Shown piece by piece: positions 12,201-21,893 of a DNA stretch of 60,000 nucleotides. This DNA is from Antedon mediterranea (Eukaryota; Echinodermata; Crinoidea; Comatulida; Antedonidae), in the NCBI RefSeq assembly GCF_964355755.1, contig NC_092670.1, positions 275,001-335,000 of the forward strand, given 5' to 3'. Under the pieces are notes generated by a model. That model was not told the DNA's origin. It did no database searches and was given only the letters and a program-made list of their open reading frames with translations. Position 1 is the stretch's first letter. Every line of letters starts with the position of its first letter. Both the position numbers and the translations under genes were made by a program.

Positions 12201-12701
12201 TAATCATATTTATTTATGATTTTTTGCATATATTATGTTTATTTATTGATTTGATTCTGCTCAAACAGATTCTCCTGCTGAAGCAAGAAAGTGAGAATAG
12301 ACTGGGAGATATGATGCCACAGGTTGTACATCAGGTGAAATAAATAGTTATTCTGCTGCAAGACCCACCCACACATTAGTTGCAACACATTAGCTTCGAT
12401 ACTCATTCGTCACATGTCGATGAATGAATAAACGAAACATTAGTTGCCAGACATTAGTTGCGACACCCACATTAGCATACTATAAATGTATAAGCCCTTT
12501 ATTATGACTAATATGCTGATAATAGCCTATCTTGTTTACGCCGAATAATATTTTCATGTTTTAATTCTACAAATAGCCGTTTCATTATTGATTGATTTTT
12601 TTTAGGAACTGGAAAAAACGATATCATTGCTAAAGAATCAAGTGAACATGCTACAGCAAAGAACTAAAATTATGCAAGAAGAAATAGATGCAAAGAACTG
12701 A
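160..12701 (+). CDS. CEP112: CEP112 (centrosomal protein 112) orthologue, 3' part, 18 exons
   Basis: Coding join: 160-259, 684-802, 1129-1272, 1566-1720, 1815-1944, 2214-2306, 7160-7299, 7573-7708, 8035-8142, 8608-8790, 9146-9289, 10639-10725, 11281-11343, 11479-11531, 11615-11711, 12076-12165, 12269-12334, 12606-12701. The pieces add to 2004 nt and every intron phase agrees, giving 667 residues and a TGA. The product is almost wholly charged heptad-type coiled coil. Landmarks match my memory of vertebrate CEP112 in order: SKSLREQQ, then LREEEKQ, KLKDVEKEY, and a last exon ELEKTISLLKNQVNMLQQR. Family proteins have about 950 residues, so roughly the N-terminal 30% lies left of the window. CEP112 is a centrosome/pericentriolar protein; its exact role is poorly known. 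The identification rests on remembered alignment, not a search. Confidence 0.88.
265..640 (-). mobile_element. tRNA-derived SINE, copy 1 (in CEP112 intron)
   Basis: On the minus strand the head carries a tRNA-like part: A box TGGCCAAACGG (decayed) and B box GGTTCGAGGCT, with acceptor-like arms gtgag/ctcac. The body matches the copy at 51360-51690, including agtctttgactgaagaggt. A roughly 60-bp body segment (aagatgtactaggttct and neighbours) is present twice. The 3' end of the SINE lies within about 10 bp of the exon w1 donor. Confidence 0.72.
684..802 (+). CDS. CEP112: CEP112 exon w2
   Basis: The acceptor is tgatag|TG and the donor ATG|gtaagg. With the G left over from exon w1 the first codon is GTG. 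The rest reads NMLTNEVTLLKESKERQ and onward, matching the family in register. Confidence 0.82.
1129..1272 (+). CDS. CEP112: CEP112 exon w3
   Basis: A pyrimidine-rich tract and aaacag acceptor precede ATGCATGAT; the donor is CAT|gtaagt. The exon is 48 whole codons (MHDAVADFEQEKLEMQ and onward), in phase 0 at both ends. Confidence 0.87.
1566..1720 (+). CDS. CEP112: CEP112 exon w4
   Basis: The exon is 155 nt: 51 codons plus two bases (AT). The acceptor is the less common AAG (aattaag|ACG). The donor is AT|gtatgt. The reading starts TTVISQLELRLQELMEES. AT is completed to ATA by the first base of exon w5. Confidence 0.83.
1815..1944 (+). CDS. CEP112: CEP112 exon w5
   Basis: The acceptor is ttaaacag|A and the donor AAG|gtaatt. 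After the split codon it reads FETLQRDYIRLQEESERE, ending YLKQEHSLALAK, which matches a conserved CEP112 segment. The intron to exon w4 is only 94 nt and is open in this frame. Confidence 0.88.
2053..2155. mobile_element. short MITE (TGTCTACACTATCA family), truncated copy
   Basis: It starts aaagctctgtctacactatc and ends agagcttt, the inverse of its first 8 bp. The inner part (atatcactaccatattt) is shared with the copies at 26533-26696 and 41600-41722. The right terminal repeat is incomplete. Confidence 0.6.
2214..2306 (+). CDS. CEP112: CEP112 exon w6 (donor seeded the 64-bp array)
   Basis: The exon is 31 codons, ANDTINEMMQQIQELKKSL through QRQRQLR. The acceptor is cattcag and the donor AGA|gtaagt. 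Its last nine bases and donor are the start of the 64-bp unit repeated through 6676. If splicing skipped this donor, the frame would run GTA AGT GGA ACA CTT TAG and stop. Confidence 0.9.
2298..6676 (+). repeat. 64-bp minisatellite, about 68 copies, built on a 5' splice site
   Basis: The unit runs cagcttagagtaagtgg, then aacactttagtttagtcatg, then ttatactcttacaaagtgtg, then taaaaga/g. The period is 64 bp (units at 2361, 2425 and onward). Variants are gtggaac/gtgaaac/gtggcac, ctttag/ctgtag, aaggcag/aagacag/aataacag and a 62-bp form with ctcacaaagtgtaaaag. The 62-bp form occurs once near 4258 and in a run at about 6040-6250. The aataacag+ggcac variant recurs exactly five units apart (about 2744 and 3064), so blocks of units have been copied. 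Every unit repeats the exon w6 end and donor AGA|gtaagt. Confidence 0.97.
7023..7067 (+). CDS. possible 15-codon cassette exon of CEP112
   Basis: Between tacag and the weak donor gttttg lie 45 nt that stay in phase 0 and read EEGRQTEEQVAITLK, plausible coiled coil. Vertebrate CEP112 aligns without a gap when this piece is left out, and both splice signals are weak (A-rich instead of a pyrimidine tract). It could be an optional micro-exon or chance. Confidence 0.2.
7160..7299 (+). CDS. CEP112: CEP112 exon w7
   Basis: The acceptor is attgttcag|GAA and the donor AAG|gtaatc read as AG|gtaatc. The exon is 46 codons plus AG, starting EWESVQKQDKMHVEHLHENK, collinear with the family directly after exon w6. 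It lies 4.85 kb from w6 because of the tandem array. Confidence 0.88.
7573..7708 (+). CDS. CEP112: CEP112 exon w8
   Basis: The acceptor is ctattgtag|A, which completes AGA with exon w7. The donor is CAG|gtacag. The product is EKEEQILKLIENQKAQSLQ and onward, ending MFDDMKQQ. Confidence 0.88.
8035..8142 (+). CDS. CEP112: CEP112 exon w9
   Basis: The acceptor follows cttcttcttgaaag and the donor is ATG|gtcagt, with an unusual C at +3. The exon is 36 codons and contains SKSLREQQAREF, one of the clearest CEP112 landmarks. The donor abuts a 19-bp array whose units resemble it. Confidence 0.9.
8143..8586 (+). repeat. 19-bp tandem repeat, about 22 copies
   Basis: GGTCAT recurs every 19 bp (8163, 8182, 8201, 8220 and onward) with two alternating flavours, attctacact and atgctaccat. 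The array begins at the donor of exon w9, whose ATG|gtca is like the unit's atggtca. Long open frames across it are caused by repetition; 19 is not a multiple of three, so the units read in all frames. Confidence 0.93.
8608..8790 (+). CDS. CEP112: CEP112 exon w10
   Basis: The exon is 61 codons, LSDLKLRFEKEKVQLLQDYH and onward, ending in AAG|gtaact. The acceptor tgtttag at 8607 is chosen over the ttcag at 8614 because only the first keeps phase 0. Confidence 0.9.
9146..9289 (+). CDS. CEP112: CEP112 exon w11
   Basis: The acceptor is cactgtag|GCA and the donor CAG|gtatgt. The exon is 48 codons, AIADLELHISKLKEELIQ and onward, including QLTELGMLREEEKQ, which is near-identical to the remembered vertebrate segment. 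Confidence 0.93.
9815..10045. repeat. dispersed intronic repeat, copy 1
   Basis: It shares about 230 bp with 10886-11120, for example tttggaaatgtaatgata, cacagtaatggattctcc and cttctcttgaaacaagagc. The family is unknown. The two copies flank exon w12. Confidence 0.7.
10417..10545 (+). repeat. about 65-bp tandem duplication in intron
   Basis: aaaacgaattctgtc followed by attatttctagtgaa and aaatcttagatttgtgtt occurs twice in a row with small differences. Confidence 0.75.
10639..10725 (+). CDS. CEP112: CEP112 exon w12
   Basis: The acceptor is acttcacag|CTG and the donor CAA|gtgagc. The exon is 29 codons, LTRLQSELEQKRLQEQQQ and onward. It is flanked on both sides by copies of one dispersed intronic repeat. 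Confidence 0.87.
10886..11213. repeat. dispersed intronic repeat, copy 2, with longer right end
   Basis: This is the second copy of the 9815-10045 repeat. It runs on through ttaaaaggacacttttaat and ggtgtcctcttaaagggg, which suggests the full element is longer than copy 1. Confidence 0.65.
11281..11343 (+). CDS. CEP112: CEP112 exon w13
   Basis: A long T tract and tttttag precede TCA; the donor is GAA|gtaagt. The exon is 21 codons containing KLKDVEKEYKQRLTKSAE, closely matching the family. Confidence 0.9.
11479..11531 (+). CDS. CEP112: CEP112 exon w14
   Basis: The acceptor is atcaacag|ACA and the donor G|gtgagg. The exon is 17 codons plus two bases (GG), TIAGLKTAVEDMRQKSK. It is completed to GGA by exon w15. 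Confidence 0.87.
11615..11711 (+). CDS. CEP112: CEP112 exon w15
   Basis: The acceptor is gtttatcag|A and the donor AGG|gtaagg. It reads EKTTAQFEKNEMRMKLHEEN and onward, ending EAATR. The intron behind is open for a further 50 codons by chance. Confidence 0.88.
11780..11884 (+). mobile_element. probable retroelement 3' tail
   Basis: The segment ends ttgaataaataaataaatga, a short-repeat tail as found on CR1/L2-like elements and SINEs. Only the tail-like character is seen; no coding part is attached. Confidence 0.3.
12076..12165 (+). CDS. CEP112: CEP112 exon w16
   Basis: The acceptor is ggttgtag|GTA and the donor CAA|gttagt. The exon is 30 codons, VLQTSLDSNKNKVRQLEKRL and onward. Confidence 0.88.
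12269..12334 (+). CDS. CEP112: CEP112 exon w17
   Basis: The acceptor is ctcaaacag|ATT and the donor CAG|gtgaaa. The exon is 22 codons, ILLLKQESENRLGDMMPQVV and onward, corresponding to the segment just before the family's C-terminal helix. Confidence 0.87.
12606..12701 (+). CDS. CEP112: CEP112 terminal coding exon
   Basis: The acceptor is tttttttag|GAA. Thirty-one codons, ELEKTISLLKNQVNMLQQR and onward, end in TGA at 12699-12701. The protein ends about 10 residues past the conserved coiled coil, like the vertebrate protein. Confidence 0.92.
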   Translation, partial: ELEKTISLLKNQVNMLQQRTKIMQEEIDAKN

Positions 12702-12871
12702 AACGTCGTCGTTCAATCATGCTGAACCCTAACCTATAAAATGCTTGAATTATAATAATTCCTCTCATTATTGAACAAAATCTTGCCAAACAGTGTTCTT
12801 GCCATGCATGTTAAAAAAGATGATAGCGCTTCTGACAGTGATGGAGAATAGTGTCCTTTTTGTATTATGAT

Positions 12872-13335
12872 ATTAATACAAAAGGCTGCCTGGTGGATAC
12901 TGTTGTTGTAAGATAAGGAATGCAGAGTAATACAGGTGAAAGTAGTGTGCAGGAATAGCAGCTTGGGGTGGAGATCTGGGTGCTTATGTAGCATATTAAT
13001 ACAACAGGCTGCCTGGTGGATACTGTTGTTGTAAGATAAGGAATGCAGAGTAATACAGGTGAAAGTAGTGTGCAGGAATAGCAGCTTGGGGTGGAGATCT
13101 GGGTGCTTATGTAGCATATTAATACAACAGGCTGCCTGGTGGATACTGTTGTTGTAAGATAAGGAATGCAGAGTAATACAGGTGAAAGTAGTGTGCAGGA
13201 ATAGCAGCTTGGGGTGGAGATCTGGGTGCTTATGTAGCATATTAATACAACAGGCTGCCTGGTGGATACTGTTGTTGTAAGATAAGGAATTTAGAGTAAT
13301 ACAGGTGAAAGTAGTCTGCAGGAATAGCATATTTA
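12872..13335. repeat. 123-bp tandem repeat, about 3.8 copies
   Basis: aggctgcctggtggatac starts at 12883, 13006, 13129 and 13252. As 123 is 41 codons, one minus-strand frame stays open across all copies (12734-13360). It lies just downstream of the CEP112 stop, probably in its 3' UTR or flank. Confidence 0.95.
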
Positions 13336-13904
13336 TTGATAAACAGTTTGTTACCTCCAACCGATATTTACAAGCAAAATGTGCATTATTTGGTTGCCTT
13401 TTTAGAAGATGTCAATTTTCTTGAAGTGAATAGCTATGATTCTATTGGTTGGAATACGTCTAGGCCACATATCGCGAGCGCGTATCTACATTGCATGGAA
13501 CGTCTGTCTCTTGAATAAGTGGGTTGAAAGGAAACACTAGCTACTGCTGCAGATGCCTTCTTTGGACATTTGCGTTAAAAGTTTTTGTTTTATATAAAAG
13601 ATGTTGGTGAGGATGGGTGATGGTGATTTTTAAATTTTCGCTTTCAGCAACAAACTTTTTCAATGAAACAGTTTCTACGTCAAATCCGAACAAAGCCGCA
13701 AAATAACTTTATTTATCCAACAATTTATAAAATTTTTGAATTTGTACAAAGTAATATTTTATTATAATGTATATATAACAATATTAATTTATTCCTAGCT
13801 GGTAGGAAATATGTTATTTGAAATGTAGTCCTATACTTTAAAACGTTTTATTATTATTCATTGTTATCCAGTATGTTACTGGTTTTAAAATATTTAACAA
13901 AGAA

Positions 13905-13910
13905 AATAAA
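13905..13910 (+). terminator. candidate CEP112 poly(A) signal
   Basis: This is the first AATAAA downstream of the stop codon, about 1.2 kb away. A 3' UTR ending here would include the 123-bp tandem repeat. There is no independent evidence for cleavage. Confidence 0.25.
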
Positions 13911-14303
13911 TATGGTAATTGCTTTGATGTCTTTGACTTAAAACGACTGATAAAATGTTACCGATTTTAAAACCTATTTCCCTCATTATTATTATTCATT
14001 TTTGTGAATATTTAACACGAAAATCGATGCATCAAAAGTCAGTTTCTGTGTCAACCGGAATATGGCATAGTTAAACAGAGCGTCCCATTTTGCTATAAGC
14101 GTATTTCTATCACCCTTATGTGAAACGCAAATGGATTTAGCCGTTGGAACTACATAAAGTTGTTTCATATTGCATATTATGTTTCTTTAATAGAACACCT
14201 CGACGACGTGTAACTGAACGCTGGGTAAATCTTACACTAAATATTTGATGGCTATTAAATAGTACTATATTCTGAATATCACACTACTCTAGCATTTGTG
14301 TAG

Positions 14304-14546
14304 TATTCAACAACCTTAATACCATTTTATTTTCAAAATTTTAATCATTCTTACAACACCAGATCTTCAACTGCAAAAAATCTAATATACGAAAAGCATA
14401 CCATATTACTTAGAAGAACATCTTTTATTTACAATGGACCGTATATATGGAACAACTTACCGCTCAATCTAAAAGCAATAACCATCATAAATACATTTAA
14501 AACAAAATACAAACAAACACTTATTTCAAACTATTTAGAACATTAG
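14304..14546 (+). pseudogene. 5'-truncated non-LTR retrotransposon, C-terminal RT fragment
   Basis: The open frame from after TAG 14301 to TAG 14544 encodes the typical end of CR1/L2-like reverse transcriptases. Visible landmarks are HSYNTRSS, then FIYNGPYIWNNLP, then FKTKYKQTLISNYL. The catalytic domain is missing (5' truncation). A 3' UTR follows, to about 14816. Confidence 0.8.
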
Positions 14547-14816
14547 TAATTCACAATTGCCTTAAGACTGTTTTTTTTTTTCTTTTTTGTGCCTTTTTGT
14601 TTAATTTTATTTGTCAATTTGACAAAAGAAAGAAGTTTGTTTTTGTTCTCTCACTTAAATTAAATAATTAAATATATTACTTATCTGGAGGACCAAACTT
14701 AAAGCCTTGGCTTAATGCGTCCTCCTCACACAATTGTATTTATTAATTTATGTTTCTGTTCTATTGTATTGTATTGTATTGTGTGAAACAATAAACTTGA
14801 ACTTGAAACTTGAACT
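14547..14816 (+). mobile_element. 3' UTR and tail of the 14.3-kb retroelement
   Basis: A hairpin-like segment (ggaggaccaaacttaaagcc paired with aatgcgtcctcc) is followed by (ttgta)n, AATAAA and the tail cttgaacttgaaacttgaac. Such short direct repeats end CR1/L2-type elements. Confidence 0.7.
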
Positions 14817-16727
14817 ATTTAAAAAGAAAAAACCAACATCATTGAAATGTTGTCCCTCTTATTTATTACGTTATAAAAGTTAGGAATTTGACTAATGTTG
14901 GAATTGGTGATCTTTTTATTGGCAAAATAAATTAAAAGACGTTTAATTTATAAGTAGAAATGTAGAATAATTACTCTACAATAGTTTCAAAAATCCGCGC
15001 TACTGACCGTGTAGTTGTGAAAGTCCACTCGCAGCGCAACGTTTATAATTTGACTAATCACGACGTGATGAATAGCTTGTAATTCGACGCGATGAATCGC
15101 TTGTGACTGGTCAACTAACGGAGTAGCATTGCGTGTACGCGCACGCGTTACATCCTAGTCGGAATCAAGCTTTTCTCTGCAAAATCTGCGCCAATAGGAA
15201 ACTTGAATCGTCTGAACAAAGTAATCGTGTCGCAACATGCACTCGCGGTTGAGAAATGATGTTTATATTCGATAATATATATTAATTTATACTGATTATG
15301 TACACATTCAATGACTTACATTGTATTCTACTTAACAAAATAAATGATGTACATTTCGTAAGTGTTGAGGTGTTGTACTTATTTGAAGCTAATCAAAATT
15401 TAGCACCAAAACACGAAACAATTTATTACTGCATTCTAAATATTTTTAAACACCTTGGCAGATTTCTTGGCGTGTTGTGTAGCCACCATCTTTCATCTTA
15501 TTTCTTGCGTAGAATATCAATTATTGATGAACGATAAATATAATATGGACTCCTCACGACAATCGCCTGATATTAATATTCACAGAATATACGTTGCACG
15601 TTGTGGAAAATCAATCTTAAGAAATGACAGAATATTAGTGGTGTATGTTGGCAGTCGATCAATCAGACATCGACGAAAGTCATACATCATACAATAATGG
15701 GCAAAGTGTCAATTCCTAGCTGTTAAATTAAAGTAGACAAAAGAATGATTTACAGCAGTTCGTACTCGTTGCTTAAAGGAATACCCTGCTGCACATTTGC
15801 ATCAACCAGCCCGAAGAGACGTGCTACATTATCCAGAAATCTTTGCTTAATTACTCTTTCTATAGCTAAATATTCTGACAAATAAGAAGCCTAAAAACAT
15901 TCTCTCATTTAAATCAGAACTATTAAGTAATTATGTGTAGGACTGAGGCTTATTCATATTCTACGTATACATTTCAAAATGATTGCTATTAATCTGATTG
16001 GTGCGCGGAAGTGGACGCATATCTGGCTTGACATTCACTGATTGGACGTGATGTAAGGTATGATTACAGCCATTTTAGTAACTATTCAAAAATTGTAATT
16101 TGTTGAAGAGTGTCTAGTTACAATACGATATGTTTAACTTAATAACATTACATTATGTTTCATTTAACACAAATATAGATACACGTAATCAATCCGTCTT
16201 ACAGAAATGATATAATATTCAATTGATATTTTCCACCATCTTGTTTATATAACAAATACATAATTATAAGTTAAAATGTTGTTTGTAATTATTCCTTCAA
16301 TTTTGTATACAAAATCATGGCAGTCAATTTCACTTACACATTATAATTTGGACATTTCTGATAGCAGTTTACTCAATTATTTGGTAGAGGGTAAAATTAC
16401 GAATTTGTTGAATTTTATATAGGAGCTCGTGATTGCTTCATGTATTTTTTCAGTTTTGTGAACTTTTTTAATTTTGACTTTTTTGTTAGGTTTAAGGATA
16501 GTCTGTTTTGGTGTTTTTCTCAACGTCAGTATACAGTCGTTAAAGATGTTTGTCGATAAAATTTGTATCTCTCGTGGAAGAATTTACGAATATCTACGGT
16601 ACCCTTTATAGAATGGAGATCTTCTTGTTTTAAAACTTTGAAATCGTTGCGGAATAACTCTCCTTACGGAATCGAAATCTGTTGAAATCAGCCCTTCCGT
16701 TCGGGATATTTCGGAATAAACTCTCTC
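14817..16727. other. gene-free stretch, nothing firm
   Basis: It is AT-rich, with one GC-richer patch at 15000-15250. The patch holds a faint relative of the CCAAT-palindrome MITE (gactaatcac and gtgactggtcaac around 15050-15115). Frames of up to 80 codons at 15298-15697 resemble nothing I recognise. Confidence 0.4.
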
Positions 16728-17195
16728 CCTTTGTGTGCTTTATAACTTACCATCCCTCCATGAGAGATTGTAGTTGTTTAAAGCTCTCTCCCTCTCTTTG
16801 CTTTTTAACTTACTATCCCTCCACGAGATTGTGAGTTGTTTAAAGCTCTCTCTGTGCACTAAAACTTACCATCCCTCCGCGAGATTGTACAGTTGTGTTA
16901 AGCTATCTCTTTGCTTTAGTAACTTTCCATCCCTCCGCAAGATTGTACAGTTGTGTTAAGTTCTCTCTCTTTGTTTTAGTAACTTTCCATCCCTCCGCGA
17001 GATTGTACAGTTGTGTTAAGCTCTCTCTTTGCTTTAGTAACTTTCCATCCCTCCGCGAGATTGTACAGTTGTGTTAAGCTCTCTCTTTGCTTTAGTAACT
17101 TTCCATCCCTCCGCGAGATTGTACAATTGTTTAAAGCTCTCTCCCTCTGTTTAACTTTCCATCCCTCCACGAGATTGTACAGTTGTTTAAAGCTA
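16728..17195 (+). repeat. 56-63-bp minisatellite, 8 copies
   Basis: The start of ccatccctcc recurs near 16750, 16813, 16869, 16927, 16987, 17045, 17103 and 17159. The middle units are cleanest, with cgagattgtacagttgtg and aagctctctctttgc. Open frames here on both strands come from the repetition. Confidence 0.93.
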
Positions 17196-20100
17196 GCGAG
17201 TAGCTTGGCCTTGATTTGTATCAAACACGATGTATCGAAGCCCGAGGCTGATGGATTGGATAATGTTTCTAATTCTTGTTTCTCATCTCGTAATCATTGC
17301 TTTTATTCCCCATGCATTTTAATGAAGGCTTTCTAATAAATACTATAATTTTCTCAACTCCCACGTGTCATTTCGAGTTACTAATAGTAATCAAGCATTT
17401 GACACAACTTACACTTGGCATAAAAGCAAAAATCAAGAATCGGATATTTTGAAATATTCGTTCTATATTTTAGGTCGTGTAGTTTTATTCATCATCCTCT
17501 CGGGTTTTGAATAAACTTAACTGTTTAAATTAAACGTTGATTGAAATTGACGCTTAACTTAATTAGCAATGTTAATGTGTATTACTGGAGGTTATCTAAT
17601 CTACAATATACAGTATAAATATACGCACACTACCGTATTAATAGGTCTTGCCCGTCATGGTATCGTGTCGTCGTAGCATGTACACGTTTAGCAAATCTAT
17701 ACTCCTGGAATTTAAAAAAAAATTGTGGAACATTCATTTTCGTTTCTTTATTATTGCAATCAGGTTTCATTTAATTTTTTTTTTCATTTCATTTATTTAT
17801 TCGACCAATAGGCCTAAACAGATACATAACAGAACAGAAACAAAGCACAATGGGGCAACTAAAGCAAAACAATTATTATAACTCAAAGAGTCAGTTGCCC
17901 CTTAAAAAACATGGCTGTAGGGCCTACCTAACTTTCAATTTTGTTTGGATTTTTTTCTTCATAATTTTGAATTTAGAACTTAGGCCTATAGATGGTTTTA
18001 TGCCCATATTTACTAGCAATGGCATATGCCTATATTAATTCTTTCGTTTTACAAACGACAAATAAAAAAGCTTGAAATAATTGCACCATTTATGTAATGA
18101 TTTACAGATATTTGATTTATTAAATGCGTTGGATTGACCTGTAAATATGTCTGCACAACTTATCCAACGTTATTGCAACTAATTCTTGTTTATTAACCAT
18201 CAACAGACTTATTCTTCGTTTTTATCCAGCTTGTGATAAATTACCAATGCTAAAAAACATTAATTATAAGTGAGCCACTTTACTGCATATGTGTGTTGAA
18301 ATAATGATTGCTTTAACAGTAAACATCATGCCAAAATATAAGTAAATTACCTCTTAAATATGTTTGTATTCAATGCAATCAGTATATTATAATAATGTGT
18401 TGATTACAGTGATGTAGAGTGTGATGTCAGATGTCACACCGCAACGCTAAACGATCTTTATTATGATATAGGCCATTTTTAGTATTTTTTAATTGTTTTT
18501 TAATTGTAGGATATCATCGACCAAAAACCTTACTAAATACCAATTTCAAATGAATCGAATTCTCTATTTGTGTTCCCGCTTAGTTAAACCTAAATATTAT
18601 AAAATGAAGGAATGTTTAGATTGCTCAATAATCAAAACTTTAATCAATTCCATTTCACTTAACTAATAAAGTATGATAATACTAGTTATATATAATTTAA
18701 ATTATTGGTATTTTTTAAAATATGTTTATATGAAACTATTTTAAATATTCCAAAATAAATATTACAACTTCTTTTAAGTTTTCTTTGTATGATAACAATT
18801 GACAAATAAAAATACTGAATTCAACAAAAAAAGGAAAAATTCTAGAAGAAAATGCTAAAAAAGAAAGAACCCAATAGGGTACAAAGAAGAAGTTATGTAG
18901 GCCGCATTTAACTCAACTTCGGCAAATAAGAGCGAAGATAACGCCAACTTAACTTTAAGCCATGTCTTTGTATTAACATTTAGGACTATCTTTTTAATAT
19001 TTTAGTTAAAAGATGTTAATAAAGAACCAAAATAAGAAGAATAATTTATTTAGAATTTAAATTATCCTGCAGACAAATATAGGCCTACTAAAGATGAAAA
19101 TGAAAAGTGATTTAACAAAAAATAATCAACAGGAAACTTAAATGAATTATGTAGGCCTATGTAACAATAAATGACGCTGTTTTTATACCTGAATTATTCA
19201 ACTTGAATTAAACATGAAACACTTTAAAAAACACTCGTATAGATATATTGCATATTTATTTAGGTTTTAACGTTTAGGGATTTTCAAAAACTAGATGTAT
19301 GAATAAGATAATCTTAAAGGAAATACGGTAAGTAGACATCTTTTACGACGCAATGCATTGTATGCTAGTTTTCGTGAAAACACCAAACTTAAATGCCTCT
19401 CATGCTAAGAATGACAGAAACACCTTGATAAAATATGTGGACACTCTGTTGCAGTGAACATTTGCATTGAAGCGATGAGGAGGTGAGCGCTTTGCATTGT
19501 AGTTTGTTCGTTGTGATTGTAGGCCTATAGAAAGCGTTCGCGTTCAGCAACCAATTTTGTATACAGGAGGAGGCTATAAAAAGCACAGCAATTATATACA
19601 CAGGTACGTACATTTTTATTGACAATTTTCTCTTATTGTTATACACATACGGTGCCACCTGAATACATAGCCTTAGAATCGGTGCGCGTCAGAGAAGAGT
19701 TGAATGTTAAATTTCATTATTTTCTGTGGAAAAAACCCAGAGCAAATAGGCGTACCGTGAAGTAGACAAAGGCCTATTTTGTTCGTTTATTTTTAGTGAA
19801 CACTATTTGAAAATGCTGTCATTTTATATGTATTATTATACTTGTTTCTCAAGTTGATTGAGTCGATGCCTTTAATACGAAGATAATAACATTCGAAATA
19901 TTTAAATAAATACAATATTACAATAGGCCTACATCATTTTAATTTATTAAATAAAATGTTTGTTTTGTAATAAAAAGATGAATACGATGAATGCGTCTCA
20001 ATGTGGTTTAATCTTTAACTCTAGAACCTAATTTATTAAAATAAAAATCTATGACTTTTAAACGCATTTTAAATACAAAGAGAATGCGAGTCAGATGCAA

Positions 20101-20698
20101 ACTTATAAAATAGTTCTAGAAAATACTGTAACATATTGATATCTTAGGCTTATATACGATATTGGCCAAACAGTTTTTCAGTTCGATTTACTTTATTTCA
20201 TCCTCAGTATAAAGGAAAATATATTGAGTGTATTTCATAGAATAAAACAAATATATAAAACATTAGGTTAAAACACTTATATAAAACACATTTCATTAAA
20301 ATATGAAAACATCAAAATAGTATACAGATAAAAATTAATTATTAAATTTAATAAATGTACAAATGAATTAAATTGGTAATTCTCGTACCGAACAGTTGCT
20401 AAACTTCGGTTGAATTGAAACATTATTAGGAATTATGTATGTGTGGAGTTCTGTTCTTAAGCCTACCGTTAGGGTTAGGGTTAGCCTACCGTTAAATATA
20501 ATAAAAAGCCTATTTGTTAGAAGATACCGTCTTTAAATCACCATGTTGCAAATAATTTATTTATAATACTAGGCCTATATATTGTATTTATTTTTATTAA
20601 AACATGTTTATACTGCAGGATAACGTAATTCAGAAATAAGGTGGTATAACTGGTTTTCAATATTGTCCTTTAAAAACAATAAAACCTTATATAAATAA
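17196..20698. other. gene-free AT-rich stretch
   Basis: No coding exon is visible. Around 17760-17920 a T-rich run followed by gcccaatag-type sequence and gggcaactaaagc may be an old retroelement end. From 17810 on, the octamer TAGGCCTA becomes common. Confidence 0.4.
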
Positions 20699-21382
20699 AC
20701 AGTAAATAAACTAAAAGTTGATGACCTAAATATACTTCTTGGCGGAATTCAAATTGAACGCAAAACTGAAACACTTTTTTTAGGTGTATATATTCATGAA
20801 AACCTCAAATGGACCAGTCATCAAAATTACGTTTCGAAAAAAATATCAAGATCTATTAGTATTATTAACAGACTTAAGCACTTCTTCCCTCTAAATATTT
20901 TAATTTCTCTTTATAACACACTTGTACTTCCTTATTTCCAGTATTGTAACATTATTTGGGCTGCAGATTACTCTTCTAATATTGCTAGATTAACTAAATT
21001 ACAAAAACGTGCAGCTAGAATTATTACTTTTTCACCATATAGAACCTCATCTGAACCCCTTTTTAAACGTCTTGGTATATTAAAATTAACGGATATCCAC
21101 AATGTTCAAGTTGCCAGTTTTATGTTTAATTATTTTAAAAACCAACTTCCTATTTCTATGATTGATATGCTCTGTAAACGTACCAAATTTCACAATTACA
21201 ATTTAAGAACTTCTCATTTAAACATTCCTTTTGCTAGACTTACAAAAACTAAATTTTTTATAACTATATCAGGTCCTAATTTGTGGAATCATATCCCACC
21301 AAATATCAAAACGTCAATATCATTATTTACTTTCCGAAAAAAGTTAAAGAATCATTATATATCGAAATATTATACTGCTTAG
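20699..21382 (+). pseudogene. 5'-truncated CR1/L2-like reverse transcriptase, intact 3' frame
   Basis: A single open frame of 227 codons ends in TAG 21380-21382. It opens just after a TAA, and the product is the C-terminal part of a non-LTR reverse transcriptase. It contains LFLGVYIHENLKWTSH, then the thumb region with LVLPYFQYCNIIW and LQKRAARIIT, then NLWNHIPPNIK near the end. The palm with the catalytic aspartates and the endonuclease are absent. No stop or frameshift lies within the 227 codons, so the insertion is fairly young. A 3' UTR follows. Confidence 0.88.
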
Positions 21383-21893
21383 TTAATATGCTTATTATCA
21401 TTATTTATACTCATATACTATTTATGTCTTACACAAAATATTAGTTGTTGTTTATTATTGCAATCTTTAATCTATACTATATATAATGTATATATAGTAT
21501 ATACTATATATATACTGGAATTATAATTTATGTATACATATTTTTTTTTCATTTACCAATATCGGTAGTTATTTCATTTATAATTATCATGAAACTATTG
21601 AAATATAATTTAAATAATTTTTATAAAGAAGATGTTAGTTATGTTATTATACTGTAATTTTTTATCCTAAATTATATAATTATATATTCTAGGTTATTTT
21701 TATTTTTTTAGTAATGTGTTTTGTTATGGGTCCCTACAAGACAAGTTTTTAACTTCTAGAAGGGATCCATGATAATAATGACTACCAATTACTGCTTTAT
21801 CTATGTTCACTTTAATATCTTTTTTCTATTTTGTATATATTCATTCATTATTATCTAAATAAATATTATCTGAATCTATCTGAATCTGAAACA
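21383..21893 (+). mobile_element. 3' UTR and tail of the 20.7-kb retroelement
   Basis: It contains an AT palindrome near 21470-21520, a hairpin with arms gggtccct and agggatcc (21729-21770), AATAAA, and a tail of tctgaatctatctgaatctg. The hairpin and direct-repeat tail are typical of the same group as the 14.3-kb element. Confidence 0.75.

Noticed and set aside
12734-13360. 208-codon minus-strand frame with a 41-residue repeat
   Set aside because: It is open only because the 123-bp unit is a multiple of three. There is no start context or family signal, and it lies opposite the CEP112 3' region.
19573-19605. ctataaaaag followed by cag|gtacgt, like a TATA promoter and first donor
   Set aside because: No downstream exon or other promoter element nearby; expected by chance in AT-rich sequence.
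20470-20487. gttagggttagggttag, telomere-like (also 9345-9365 and 27965-27985)
   Set aside because: Only two to three units each; too short to suggest a telomere or fusion point.
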